Assembly (NCBI RefSeq): GCF_000224145.3
Contig: NC_020179.2
Location: forward strand, 488,571 to 552,570
Direction: 5' to 3'
Length of the DNA stretch: 64,000 nucleotides
DNA from: Ciona intestinalis
Lineage: Eukaryota > Chordata > Ascidiacea > Phlebobranchia > Cionidae
Positions 1 through 13,400 of this stretch are shown piece after piece. Every line of letters begins with the position of its first letter. Within the stretch, counting starts at the first letter, position 1. A model generated the notes under the pieces. It saw only the letters and a list, made by a program, of their open reading frames with translations, did not search any database and had not been told where the DNA came from. Made by a program: the position numbers and the translations under genes.

Positions 1-706
1 TGTCTTGATTTGAATAAAGTTCTGCTGCATCTGACGATTTTGTGTGATGTGAATTGACAGAAAATATACCGTTTTTCAAAAAAAAAGAATAACGGAAGGT
101 TTATAGCGAGGTCTTGTATATTACACAAAACAAGCTTTACACGACCTGCTTAAAATGTGTCTTAAAAGATATAACTTGTCAGTTTCAGTGCAATTGTTGC
201 CTAATAACCATACTTTACAGATACTTGTGAATTGTTTGCACGTAGACGCCATTAGGGTGTAAAGTATAATACATGTTTTGTTCGTCGTAGAACTAACTGT
301 GTTAGGTTTATCAAAACTAAATTTTCACATAAATGTTGGCAAGCGAATCAGGGTCAAGTCGTTTTGCACGCCATCGGATGCAATAGTTAATCTAGGCCGC
401 CGGTTAATCAAGTTCGATCCATTTAGGCTTGCACGTGTAAAAGAAACCGGTGTGCATGAAGGAAACGATTATACCCGGTGTATTTGGGCAATTGTATGGT
501 ATTGGGCTGTACTTGAAAAAGAGGTCAGACGAAAAGGTTGAATTTGAAATAGTTCGCCAAAGCGGAAAGTATATATACATATACACAACAAAAACATTAG
601 GATCTCTTAGTGCATAGAGTTTCTGTAAAGCAGAAATTGCAGTCTAGTTTGATCTGCAGCATTTGTGTGACAGATTCACTTAGGAATACTAAGTGGCAGT
701 AATAAA
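1..706. other. 5' flank of the CCP/vWA gene, no gene recognised
   Basis: No convincing coding exon is visible. An AATAAA at 13-18 could be the polyadenylation signal of a + strand gene ending just left of the window. A TATA-rich stretch near 568-580 lies about 130 bases before the first coding ATG and may belong to the promoter. The one longer open frame here (278-541) has no domain character and is probably chance. Confidence 0.4.
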
Positions 707-1413
707 ATGCATCTGATTTTCCGGGCGGCGTTGTGCTTTGTATTTGTATTCACTGCTAACGGTAAGTTAAGACGTTTGTGTCTATTTTCCTGAACTTATT
801 CTTGCCAACTTTAACAATATAATTTATCATTAAGCATTAAAATGCTGGGATTGCAACAACGCTCAAAGTTACAACGACTGTGTTATAAACGGACGTTTGA
901 AACAGTGCCAGCCAAACCAGGTATGCAAATAACTTACAAGTAAAAACATAGACAAATTGTACGATTTTATGATTGCAGATGTCGTGTCAAACGGAAATAA
1001 GAAGAGATCCACAAGGAATACGGATATCGAAGGGTTGTAAGAACACACAAGCATGCGAAAACAACGCAAGAAACGTAACAGTTTACTCATAATATCGAAA
1101 CACTGCGTGATGTTTTATTTTAGTATAAGAAGCGCAGAGGAGGTATGCTTAACTATTAAAACTGCCTCGTTTTTATCACATACATTTTTGAACGGCCGAT
1201 AACGTACGGTATATTCATATAAGCAACACTTTAAATTATTTAAAAATAAGCACAGCAAACAGCAAGAACCCATCACATATATTGGAATACTAAGCAATGT
1301 TTATGTTTCTATACAGAACCCGAACCTTTGTAAACCGGAACAACACGGATCATATTGTGTATGTTGCTGTGAGAACGACAACTGCAACCGAGCAACGAGC
1401 GATTGCAGCAAAG
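707..1413 (+). other. signal peptide and three-finger (Ly6/uPAR-like) domain exons
   Basis: Exons 707-761, 835-920, 979-1074 and 1317-1413. The first encodes an 18-residue hydrophobic leader ([18 protein letters not shown]). The next three encode a cysteine-rich domain starting LKCWDC and ending CCCENDNCN, the closing signature of the three-finger/Ly6/TGF-beta-receptor ectodomain fold. Splicing exon 979-1074 directly to 1317 keeps the frame; a possible small exon at 1124-1142 would break it. Confidence 0.8.
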
Positions 1414-4400
1414 GTAAGTAAAAAGTCAACTCTACACAAAAAAATTAACTTTTAGTTTCACCCTAACTTTGGTTTCACCGTATCTTTAACTGCGCAACTT
1501 ACAGAACCGAAATGCGAGAGACCTACAAACCCAGCAAATGGTGCCGTATCATGTCCTGGAAACGAACTGCTAACACTGAACCAGGAGTGTACATACAGCT
1601 GTAACGCAGGTATAAAGTAACGCATACGGCAACCATAACCTATATATATATATATATATATAACGCTTGGTCGGTACTGTAACTCAACAATAATTCTGCT
1701 CTAATCAACGGTTTGGTGTATAGAGTGGGGAAGACAAGACACCTTTATTACTTAATATCCGAGTATCCCGATCGTGTTTTAAACAATTAACAACGGTCTG
1801 TAGGAGTCGTGGGGACACACTTTATGTTTTTTGATTACTACCGAATGGGTCGGATAAATAGAATCAAAAGTGTCCCATCTTTTCCCAGCCTGCTATAAGT
1901 GCTTTCAACAGTAAAATAAACAAAATGTTGCGTAGTTTTATACATTTTAAAAACGCTATTAATGGCTATATATATTGTTTGCAGGGTACATACTGGCAGG
2001 AAACACAGCAACCAGATGTACCATGACGAATACGAATACTGCAGCTCTTAACAGTCAACCACCGACGTGTAGAAAAGGTGAGAATGTTTGGCGCATTTAA
2101 CAATATGAAAAAAATAGATAAATAAATGATAAAGTGAGTGAAACTTATAAATCCTCGCGTGACGGGCCAACGGCAGTCGTTATACCGTTAGTGTTTTGTT
2201 TCACACTCCTCATACCGGTTTACAACATGATAGTAATATCGTATATCATCACAGCTCAGTGCACTCCTACACCATTGAACCCGGAAAATGGAGTTTATGA
2301 ATGCACGGATGCTTCATATCTTGAAAGTAGGTGCGAATATGCTTGTAACCCCGGATTCGCAATCGTTGGCGAAGCGGTATTGACTTGCACGCTTAAGGTG
2401 GGGCAGGCATCATGGTCCACACCTCCACCCATTTGCCAAAGTAAGCTACCCTGAATGGTTTTTTATAAGCTTTTCTTTATCGGTTTTATATTTTATTGCG
2501 AACCCTAACGTTCGTTTTTCCTGGTGTTGGGGTAATGGTCCAACCCCGGTCTAAATCCTAGGGCCAGTGGCATGTCGCGCTGCGGGACCTCACCCATAAA
2601 TAACATAATATGTTTTTTTTCAGAGGTGACTTGTCAACCGTCACAGCAACCGCCATTAAACGGTGGTATCTCGTGCACGGCTGACAATGCTATTGGGAGT
2701 GTCTGTACCTTTCATTGCAACGCTGGATACTCGGTCAACGGGAGTGCTGTTTCAACATGCGAAGACAACTTTGACGGTGACACAGACGGTGTTTGGAGTT
2801 CGACCCCACCGACATGCTACCGTCAGAAAAACTTTATTAACAACTTAATCAGAAACAGTATGTTTTATATATTTATATAGGTCAACAATGCAATCCTGCT
2901 TCAGTGGACCCCGAAAATGGGGTTTATGAATGCAATGATGGTTCATATCTTGGAAGCAGATGCGAATACAGATGCAATCCAGGATTCGCAATCGTTGGTG
3001 TGGCAGTTTTGACTTGCACGCTTACTGAGGGAAACCCTTCATGGTCTACACCTCCACCTATTTGCCAAAGTAAGCCGTTTAACTTGACGTCGATTTTATA
3101 TAGTAAGCTGGCAAGACATTAGGTTTATGTTCACACAGTTGTGTCCTGCGACCTACAACCACCCCCAACAAACGGTGGGGTATTATGTACGGAAGCTCAC
3201 AACGTTGGAAGTGTATGTACATATGATTGCGATGCGGGATATGCATTGAACGGCAGTGCTGTTTCAAGATGTGTAGATGACTTTGACGGCGACACAGACG
3301 GAGTTTGGACTTCGCCACCGCCGATATGCTTCCGTAAGAAATCCGTGTCGGTCTACAGTGCCAGCAGAATAAAGTAACATGTTTTATATTATATATATAC
3401 AGGTCACCAGTGTAGTCCTCCATTGGCAGACCCCGAAAATGGATTTTATGTATGCAGTGATGGTTCGTATCTTAATAGTAGATGCGAATACGGCTGTAAC
3501 CCCGGATTCGCAATCGTTGGTGAAGCAGTTTTGACTTGCACGCTTACGGAGGGCAGCCCTTCATGGTCTACACCTCCACCTATTTGCCAAAGTAAGCTAT
3601 TAAAACTTGCCTACTCATATGTTGTTTTTAATAAAGCAAAAGCCCTAACTGTGTTCCATAATAGTTGTTTCCTGCGACTTACAACCACCTCCAATAAACG
3701 GTGGCGTGTTGTGTACGGCTGGACATAACTTTGGAAGTGTCTGTACCTTTCATTGCAACGCTGGATACTCGGTCAACGGTAGCGCCGTTGCAACATGCCA
3801 AGACAACTTTGACGGCGACACAGATGGAGTTTGGAGCTCACCACCACCAATTTGTCAAACTGAAACGCAGGATGAGATTCGTGATACAGAACATACAACT
3901 CCAAGCCCCGAAAATGGTACCGTATTTCTTCGACAATTTAATAATGTGAAGGCTGGATTTTTATATTGAATAAACTTTTCGTGGGGTTGCAAAAACATCC
4001 GAAAGAAAGTTTCATACACTCAATATAACTAAACGTGGTCGTTTTTCAGAAGTAACATGCAGCAGCCTCGGCACAGTTGTGAACGGCAACTACACTTGCA
4101 CCGATCAGTTCTTCTCTAACTCTGTATGCACGTTCCAATGCGATACGGAAAGTGGTTATCATTTAATTCCGGCGAATCATATCAACATACGATGTCTGGA
4201 GGATGGTTCATGGGATCAGGACCCTCCATGCTGCGACAGTGAGTTTTTTTAGATACGGAAATCAAAATCAACTTAAAGTATAGCTGTAAAAATACAACAG
4301 TGGTGGTATAACGTCGGTACTTTAATAAACTGCCTGAAACACTGCTTAAGAAAAAAACTATTGTTTGGAAATGGCTGTTATAAAACATTTAGTTCCGTTT

Positions 4401-7400
4401 GAATTTCAGGAAGCTGTCCTCCGTATGCTGCTATGGACTTCGTTCTAATTCTTGATTCATCATCCTCTGTTAAACGAAGAAATTGGAACATAATAAAACG
4501 ATTTGGCAAAAACATTCTTCAGTATGTTTTACCACTTGTTATTTATTTTAAAAAAATTACCAAGATATTTTTGAAGGGCATTTGATCTTGGGGAAGAAAC
4601 TGGAAGGATGGCCGTTTTCCGATACAACAAAAGAGTTGACACCAACACGCAAATACTTTTTAAAGACCATCTCAAAAATAGAACAAGTTTTTTCAAAGAC
4701 TATGATCGCATACCTTATAACGGAGGGGGTAAATAACAATGACACTTTAAACTTTTGACTGTAATGGTCAGTTATTTCATTTTTAGCCATACATGGTTAA
4801 GATTTGAAGATGTTCTTAATAAATTGGTTTAAACTCAGGTACATTAACTGGGCAAGCATTGCGCCACGCTAAGAATGTTATATTAGCTGAAGAAAATGGC
4901 AACAGGCCTTCTGTTGTCGATGTTGTGTTGACCATTACTGATGGAAGGGCCCAAGATGATGTCGGTAATATTTCAAGAGAACTCAGAGCAAACGGAGCCT
5001 TGGTAAGTTTGATGACTGTTGGTTCAAGGCTCGTCGTTACTACCATTGTGGCGCATATGTCTTTGGGCAAGATACTTAACGGGAAGGTGTATAAACACCC
5101 CTGTTATAACGACTGTCGTTTTCCGTCCACAAGGATATAGTAGGTATAGTAACATTCATTCATTCAAACTTTGTAAACAAAGCTGGATTTTTAGCACCAG
5201 GAGCTCTTGGGACTATATAATGTAAATGTTAAATTAGATAATTTTTTTGCATCTTAGTAGGGTGGGTGAAGATAGAACATATTTTCATACTGATTTTGGT
5301 AGCAAACAAAGAACATTCAAAGAATTATAAAACCATATTTTCATGACTCCTATAGATCGTTGTTAGAGTTTAAAACACGATCAGCATATTTGGAGATTAT
5401 GTGCTAAAGGTGTCCCACTTGCTGTTCAGACTTATGTCATTGGTGTACAACCTGGCAATAAAAAAAAGTTGGACGAAAACGAATTGCTGGAAATCGCTGG
5501 CAGGAAAGAGAATATGTTTCTGGTAACGTCAGGTTTTGCAGCATTGGATCAACAGTTTGCTGAGAAATTAAGTCAATCGATTTGCACAAGTCAGTGTGGA
5601 AGACCTCCAGTACCAATTGTATCAGCAGGTACAACGGTGGAAGTATTGTATCTTTGTATAAGTTAGCTTACTAAAATCAAAGCACAAAATGTAAAAATGT
5701 TGCTAAACCATGCAGCAATAATTGAAAGTTTATTAAGCCTTGTTTTTCAATGAAAGCCTACTAAAGGCTTCGCGTACAAATTGATGCTTAAAAAAGTAAA
5801 TGAAGTTTTGTTTTTGTAGAAATTCAATGCTTGACATCTCTCTCTGCACCGACCAACGGTTCGATCGTTTGTTCTGATGGTTACAACTTGGGAAGTCGAT
5901 GCGAGTTCGCATGTGAAGTCACTCCTTCGCAGTCGTTTACACTTGTCGGTAACACTGAGTCAGTATGTTTATCCGAGGATGGACTTACTGCTTCATGGTC
6001 GCACCCTGCCCCAACTTGCATTCGTAAGTAATATGTATAACCGCCGACATGTTAGGTGCTATAAACATAGAGGAAATGCATACCAAACATGGCTTGTGTT
6101 TTAAAGGTACTCAGTGTAGTCAAGTTCCGCCGATTCCAAATGGAAGAATGACTTGCCTTGATGGAAACTTTGTCAACTCTGTTTGCACATTTCATTGCGA
6201 AACATCGAATGGCTATTCGGTCTACCCTGAAACCAACAACGAAATTACTTGTTTGAGCAACGGAACGTGGGACAAGCAAGTGCCATGCTGTAGCAGTAAG
6301 TCAAGATCTTAACTTTCAACAACTATGATAAAGATGGTTCTCTTCTTAGGACAATGTCCTCCGTATGCAGCCATGGATTTTGTTCTCATTCTTGATTCTT
6401 CATCGTCGGTGAAAAGACGGAACTGGAATATTATGAAACGCTTTGGAAAAAATATACTCAAGTATATACGTTTCACCCTTTGTCTATATATTTGATTCTA
6501 ACATAGAACATTTCCTATTTAAAGTTCCTTTAACCTGGGTGACGACACTGCAAGAATGGCTGTATTTAGATACAATAAAAGAGTGGATACCAATAGCCAA
6601 GTACAACTGAAAGACTTTCCCACCAACAAGACAAAATTATTCCTTGCGTACGATCAGATACCTTACAATGGAGGAGGTGTACTGTAGGCTTGATATTACA
6701 TTATTATTTATTACAGAGGAATATCATTTAGGTACACTAACGGGACAGGCTTTGCGTCACGCCAAAGATGTGATGTTTAGCGAAGAAAATGGGAACAGAC
6801 CCGGAGTGGTTGATGTTGTTTTGACTATTACTGATGGACGGTCTCAAGATCATGTAAGGAATGTATCCCGGGCGCTTAGAGCAAATGGAGTTCTGGTAAG
6901 ATACTGTAACAACGCTTCAGGGAATTAGTTTACCAATGCTTCCATTTAGACATATGTCATCGGGATACAACCAGGAAACAATAAGAAGTTAGACAAGAAT
7001 GAATTGCTCGATATTGCTGGAAGCAGAGAGAATATGTTTCTGGTGACGGGAGGGTTCAGTGCGTTGGACCAACAGTTTGCTTACAAGTTAAGCAGAAGTA
7101 TCTGTACAAACCAATGTGGCCAAGAACGACCTGGAGGTCAGTGTTATAAAGTAAATGCTTTATCCTCGCATGGCCGGAAAACGACAGTTTTTATAACACG
7201 GACGTATACCCCTCATGCCCACTTAGGAGTTGCCATGTATATGTTACTTTGTGAGTGATTTTTTGAGATTTGTTTTATTTTTTTATGTATGGCATTAAGT
7301 ACTATGTATGTATTTTTTATGTATGTATTTGTTTTATTTTTTTATGTATGGCACTTATTTGTTTTATTTTTTTATGTATGGCATTAAGTACTATGTATGT

Positions 7401-10400
7401 ATTTTTTATGTATGTATTTGTTTTATTTTTTTTATGTATGGCACTTATGGCATATATCAGTGAGGTTGGCTATAGTTGGCGTAGAGCGACCTAGGATAAT
7501 GTTTATCATGAAAACACCAAACACTTTTTGTAATTTACGATTCTTAAGAGTTCGTGAATAAGAATGGGAAACCGGAAGTAAAACAACTGATAACATTATT
7601 CCCAACACAGAAATAACTTGTGATCCTGAGCAAACATCGCTTACGAACGGGGGTGTTACTTGCACGAGTAGCAACCATTTAAACAGCGAATGTAGTTTCA
7701 CATGTAACGATGGGTATATGTTGTCTGGATCGGCAACATCGACATGTAATATCAACCTAGAAGACAATGAACATGGATCTTGGAGCAACGAGCCACCAGT
7801 ATGTCAAGGTAATTTAAACACCTGTGCATTTCTCCTATTTACTAAACTGTATTATAATGGAAACGTTTCTGCTGCAGAAATACTATGCACTGCTCAGAAC
7901 GGCCCAATGAACGGCCACACAAGTTGTGCAGGTGATGTTTCTATTGGGACTGTGTGTTCTTTTGTATGTCCTTCCACATACAAATTGGTGGGTGAAGCTT
8001 CATCAACTTGCGAAGAAGTTTCAGGAAATCCACTTGGAATTTGGAGCAATGACGTTCCATCATGTCAACGTTAGTATATTCTATAATCATTTGAAGAGAC
8101 ATAACATGGACACTTTATATTTATACGTCAGAGTTGTCGCAATAATCTTCAACTTAGTATAGCTCGTAACCTTTGTATCTGTTACCATCTTAACTGTATT
8201 CCAATGGTGTATACCTAAAAGCAGCTATTCAAATAACAAAGATATATTTCCAGCCATTGTGTGCACGCCTCAGCAAACAGCACCAACAAATGGAGATGTG
8301 TCTTGTGATGACGATAACCTTCTATATAGCGTGTGTACTTTCACTTGCAATAGTGGCCACGTCTTGATTGGATCACCAACGATAAAGTGCAACTTTGGTA
8401 ATACTACCACTGATGGAGTTTGGAATCACGATGCTGCAGTTTGTCAAGGTTATTACCAAACAATTCAGATTAGTTTAATGCCAAGTATAGAGAAACTAGA
8501 CGTTATCGTCATTTTGTTTTAGAAATCTTATGTACTGCTCATGCGGCCCCTGAAAATGGTGGAACCAGTTGCATAGGAGAAGTAGCTATAGGAACTGTAT
8601 GTTCTTTCTCGTGTTCTGAGGGTTACAGACTCCTGGGGCCATCTTCGTCGACTTGTGGAGAAAACAGCAATGCCGGAACATGGAATAAAGAAGCACCAAC
8701 TTGTAAACGTAAGCCATTTGATAATAACGTTGTGTATTATATGATTTTGTGTTGAGAAGCTATTTGAATGTAATGTAACTTACTTTATCTTCGCGTGGCT
8801 GTAAAACGACAGTCGTTATCACACAGGTTTAACACCTCATGCCAGCTTACGAGTTACCATGTATGTTACTTTGTTGGTGATTTTTAGATGACTGACTTTT
8901 GTTACACAGGATTATCATGCTCTCCAACGCCCGAAGCCCCTTCTAATGGAAATGTATCATGCAGTGATGGTGATTTTATCAACAGCATATGCTCATTTAC
9001 TTGCAGTACGGGCTTTACAATAATTGGACCAACTTCAACGACATGTCAAACTAACGATTCAAGTGAGGTAGATTGGAACAAACCTGCACCTGTCTGTCAG
9101 CGTGAGTAGGCTATAATATACGTAGTATTATATATATATATATAACATGTAGCATTATTTTTTAAGATTTGTATACGTATGGCTGACACACTTCATATAT
9201 ATATCAGTGAGGAAGGCTATAGACCTGGAATAATGTTTGGTTGATCATGAAAACACCAAACACTCCATGTAATTTAAGATTCTTAAGAGTTCGTGATAAA
9301 AAAGAAGCCAGCATTAAAACAATTGATAACATTATTTCCAACACAGAAATAACTTGTGATCCTGAGCAAACCTCGCTTCCGAACGGGGGTGTTACTTGCA
9401 CGAGTAGCAACCATTTAAACAGCGAATGTAGTTTCACATGTAACGATGGGTATATGCTGTCTGGATCGGCAACATCGACATGTAATATCAACCTAGAAGA
9501 CAATGAACATGGATCTTGGAGCAACGAGCCACCAGTATGTCAAGGTAATCTGAACACTTGTGCATTTCTCCTATTTACTAAACTGTATTATAATGGAAAC
9601 GTTTCTGCTGCAGAAATACTATGCACTGCTCAGAACGGCCCAATGAACGGCCACACAAGTTGTGCAGGTGATGTTTCTATTGGGACTGTGTGTTCTTTTG
9701 TATGTCCTTCCACATACAAATTGGTGGGTGAAGCTTCATCAACTTGCGAAGAAGTTTCAGGAAATCCACTTGGAATTTGGAGCAATGACGTTCCATCATG
9801 TCAACGTTAGTATATTCTATAATCATTTGAAGAGACATAACATGGACACTTTATATTTATACGTCAGAGTTGTCGCAATAATCTTCAACTTAGTATAGCT
9901 CGTAACCTTTGTATCTGTTACCATCTTAACTGTATTCCAATGGTGTATACCTAAAAGCAGCTATTCAAATAACAAAGATATATTTCCAGCCATTGTGTGC
10001 ACGCCTCAGCAAACAGCACCAACAAATGGAGATGTGTCTTGTGATGACGATAACCTTCTATATAGCGTGTGTACTTTCACTTGCAATAGTGGCCACGTCT
10101 TGATTGGATCACCAACGATAAAGTGCAACTTTGATAATACTACCACTGATGGAGTTTGGAATCACGATGCTGCAGTTTGTCAAGGTTATTACCAAACAAT
10201 TCAGATTAGCTTTAATGCCAAGTATAGAGAAACTAGACGTTATCGTCATTTTGTTTTAGAAATCTTATGTACTGCTCATGCGGCCCCTGAAAATGGTGGA
10301 ACCAGTTGCATAGGAGAAGTAGCTATAGGAACTGTATGTTCTTTCTCGTGTTCTGAGGGTTACAGACTCCTGGGGCCATCTTCGTCGACTTGTGGAGAAA

Positions 10401-13400
10401 ACAGCAATGCCGGAACATGGAATAAAGAAGCACCAACTTGTAAACGTAAGCCATTTGATAATAACGTTGTGTATTATATGATTTTGTGTTGAGAAGCTAT
10501 TTGAATGTAATGTAACTTACTTTATCTTCGCGTGGCTGTAAAACGACAGTCGTTATCACACAGGTTTAACACCTCATGCCAGCTTACGAGTTACCATGTA
10601 TGTTACTTTGTTGGTGATTTTTAGATGACTGACTTTTGTTACACAGGATTATCATGCTCTCCAACGCCCGAAGCCCCTTCTAATGGAAATGTATCATGCA
10701 GTGATGGTGATTTTATCAACAGCATATGCTCATTTACTTGCAGTACGGGCTTTACAATAATTGGACCAACTTCAACGACATGTCAAACTAACGATTCAAG
10801 TGAGGTAGATTGGAACAAACCTGCGCCTGTCTGTCAGCGTGAGTAGGCTGTGATATACGTAGTATTATATATATATAACATATGGAACGTTGCATTGTAC
10901 AGCAATTATGTGCCAGCCACCTCAAAATGCACCCACTGACGGCTCTGTGTCTTGTACGAACGAAAACCATCTCGACAGCGTGTGTACGTTCACATGCAGT
11001 CAATCGTATGCCATAATTGGTGCTGCTGTTACTTCATGTATGAATGATGGTAATGGGGATGCAATGGGAGAATGGTCTGTTCTGCCACCAATATGTGAAC
11101 GTGAGTCCAAAGTAAACAATTGGCATCATTAACCAAACATATACTTTCGTCAAAGAGAAGGTTCAGTAGAAGTATAAGTGTATTCAAAAATCCCTTGATC
11201 TTTTACTAAAATTCACTCCATAGAGGGTCACATAAATAAATCTAGCCGCAACAGCAATGCGTTACTAATTGCATACCGGCCTGTAGTTACCTGACCAACA
11301 TGTTATTTATTCTGCAGGCAAACGCTGTCCTACACCCCCATCAGCACCATTGAATGGATTCATATCCTGCACACCAGAACTATATGTTGGTTCGTCGTGT
11401 GAATTTGAATGCGATCAATATCACAGACCAGTTGGTCCGTTGTACATTACATGCGTCGATCAGGAGAATGCTGCTCCGGCATTTGACAATACAGCTCCAG
11501 TTTGTGAAAGTAAGACCCATATCATATTGGAAACGATTGCTACTCTGTGTTCTATTAAATGAAGTTGTGCGTCAACGACTTTTCGATTATAACGAAAGTA
11601 TTTCGAAAGTATTTTGTTATAATGTCTTCTATTATAACAAGATACTAGATAATGTGTATGGAAATTGCTAAAGTTATACATTGTATTTTCAAAGGGATTG
11701 AGTGCAATGCAATTTCGTCTCTAAAGAACGGTCATATCAACTGCACAGATGATAACTTTGTAAACTCTGTATGTACCTTCCAATGTGATTCTTCCAATGG
11801 TTACTTCTTATTCCCAGCCAACGAAACGACGTCAACGTGCTTGAACGATACAACATGGAATAAACCAACACCATGCTGTGCTCGTACGTAGAAACTGCAG
11901 ATGTTGTATATTAAATTGCCCTAATATGTATTATCAGTGTGAAAGAGTTCTGGCAATTGTTTGTTCTGTGATCTTAAATTTGCTTTGTGGTATTACTAAC
12001 ATGTAAGTGTGAAAGATCTTCTGGCATTTGTTTGTTTTGTGATGTTGAGATCTCTTTCACATTTCCACACCCATCTATATAACAGGTAGTTGCCCACCAT
12101 ACGCATCAATGGACTTTGTCATGGTTGTCGATTCTTCTTCTTCAATCGGGAGAAAGAATTGGAGGATTATGAAGGAGTTTGGAAGAAACGTTTTGAAGTA
12201 GGTTATAAGCTTGTATATATTACGTTTATATGCTTGAACAAGTAAAACTTTACGACATAATGTATACGGACATAGGTGTCGATTTTTTCACTTTGTAAAC
12301 CAATTTTTTGGGGGCGGAATGTCAGTGTATTCTTAAATGAAACGTACCCGTGTTATAACGACTGTCATTTTCTGGTAATTTTAGAACATACCACAAACTA
12401 AAAAAACAGTATTATCACATGAACTATTTTTCTTTTCAGTACATTTGTTTTAGCTGAAGACGCAGCAAGAATGGCTGTGTTTCGATACAACAGAAAGGTT
12501 GACAATGTAACACAGGTCTTACTTAATGATCACATTGGTGACAAGGATGCGTTTTTGGCAGCCTACGACAGAATCAACTACAATGGTAGAGGTATGTACA
12601 AACTTTTAAAACTGATACATGTAGCAATTACAGAAATATTTAGCAACTGAGTTGTTCGTAATAAAGCAAATTGATCACCCAAACAGAAATAGAAACCTTC
12701 AATACTAAGTGCTAGCTATATATGACATAGATCACTTTTGTTATAACAAATAAGTTACATTTATTCAATCACAGTTACCATTGTGGGCAAATGTTTCCTT
12801 GGGCAAGATAATTAACGGCAATTGCTCCAACAGAGGGGTCACTAATGAGTTCTAAATTATTCGCTATACAAAAAAAAACAATTACTAACAAAGTTACATA
12901 CTTGGTAATTCTTAAGCAAGCACAAGGTGTATGAAACCAAACACCCGTGTTACAACGATTGTCGTTTTCCGGCCACGCTAGGATAAATCAAGTTACATTC
13001 ATTCAATTAAAGGTACATGGACTGGCCACGCCTTACAACATGCAAAGGACGTTATGTTAGCTGCTGAAAATGGAAACCGAGCTGATATTAAAGATGTTGT
13101 GTTGACAATTACTGATGGCCGTGCACAAGATAACGTTGTTGATATTTCTAAACAATTAAGAGATATGGGAGTCCTGGTAAATATTTAAACGTGGTATAAT
13201 TTGGCAATGCTTGAAAACATGTGTAGTGATGTTACTAGATTTGACGTAATTTAGTTTTCAGAAAGCGCAAACTTTAAAAAATAAGTGGTGCATTAAGTAT
13301 ATATAAAGTAAACAGTAATGTGCCAACTCTGGCCTACATTCCAGAGTTTCTCAAACTACAATCAAACTCATATAAAATAAATGGATCTAGAAGTTAAAAA

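Larger units (their letters stand above)
1505..4238 (+). other. CCP domains 1-8
   Basis: CCP1 is split over 1505-1609 and 1985-2077. CCP2-8 are single exons: 2255-2440, 2624-2821, 2881-3069, 3139-3333, 3403-3591, 3665-3916, 4050-4238. CCP2, 4 and 6 are near copies (PENG...CNPGFAIVG...[10 protein letters not shown]) and CCP3, 5 and 7 are near copies (SVCT...FDGDTDGVW), so an ancestral CCP pair was triplicated in tandem with a period of about 520-630 bp. The CCP7 exon carries an extra acidic/Thr linker of about 20 residues. CCP8 is a different subtype that ends in a Cys-Cys pair. Confidence 0.85.
4410..5628 (+). other. vWA domain 1
   Basis: Exons 4410-4521, 4577-4728, 4839-5002, 5430-5628. The metal-ion-dependent adhesion site is complete: DSSSS (DxSxS) in the first exon, Thr in GGGTLTG and Asp in ITDGRAQD. 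It should therefore bind a divalent cation and a ligand, as integrin I and factor B A-domains do. The fourth exon begins immediately after a truncated MITE at 5255-5420. Confidence 0.85.
7449..9150 (+). repeat. tandem duplication, unit 1
   Basis: Exons and introns alike match 9193-10885 at an offset of 1736 bp (1737 after position about 8473), with roughly one difference per hundred bases by eye. The unit carries five CCP exons and a reverse-oriented SINE in its last intron. Confidence 0.93.
9193..10885 (+). repeat. tandem duplication, unit 2
   Basis: Partner of 7449-9150. Introns are as similar as exons, which points to a recent event or recent gene conversion. The edges lie in AT-rich simple sequence, so the breakpoints are uncertain by tens of bases. 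Confidence 0.93.

Noticed and set aside
1124-1142. A possible 19-base exon between the second and third coding parts of the three-finger domain
   Set aside because: Every AG/GT choice that uses it shifts the frame into a stop, or adds only 3-5 bases; joining 1074 directly to 1317 keeps a clean Ly6-like domain.
7454-7788. Minus-strand frames of about 106-118 codons over the CCP exons (also 9204-9524)
   Set aside because: Antisense shadows of CCP11 and CCP16; they appear twice only because the region is duplicated.
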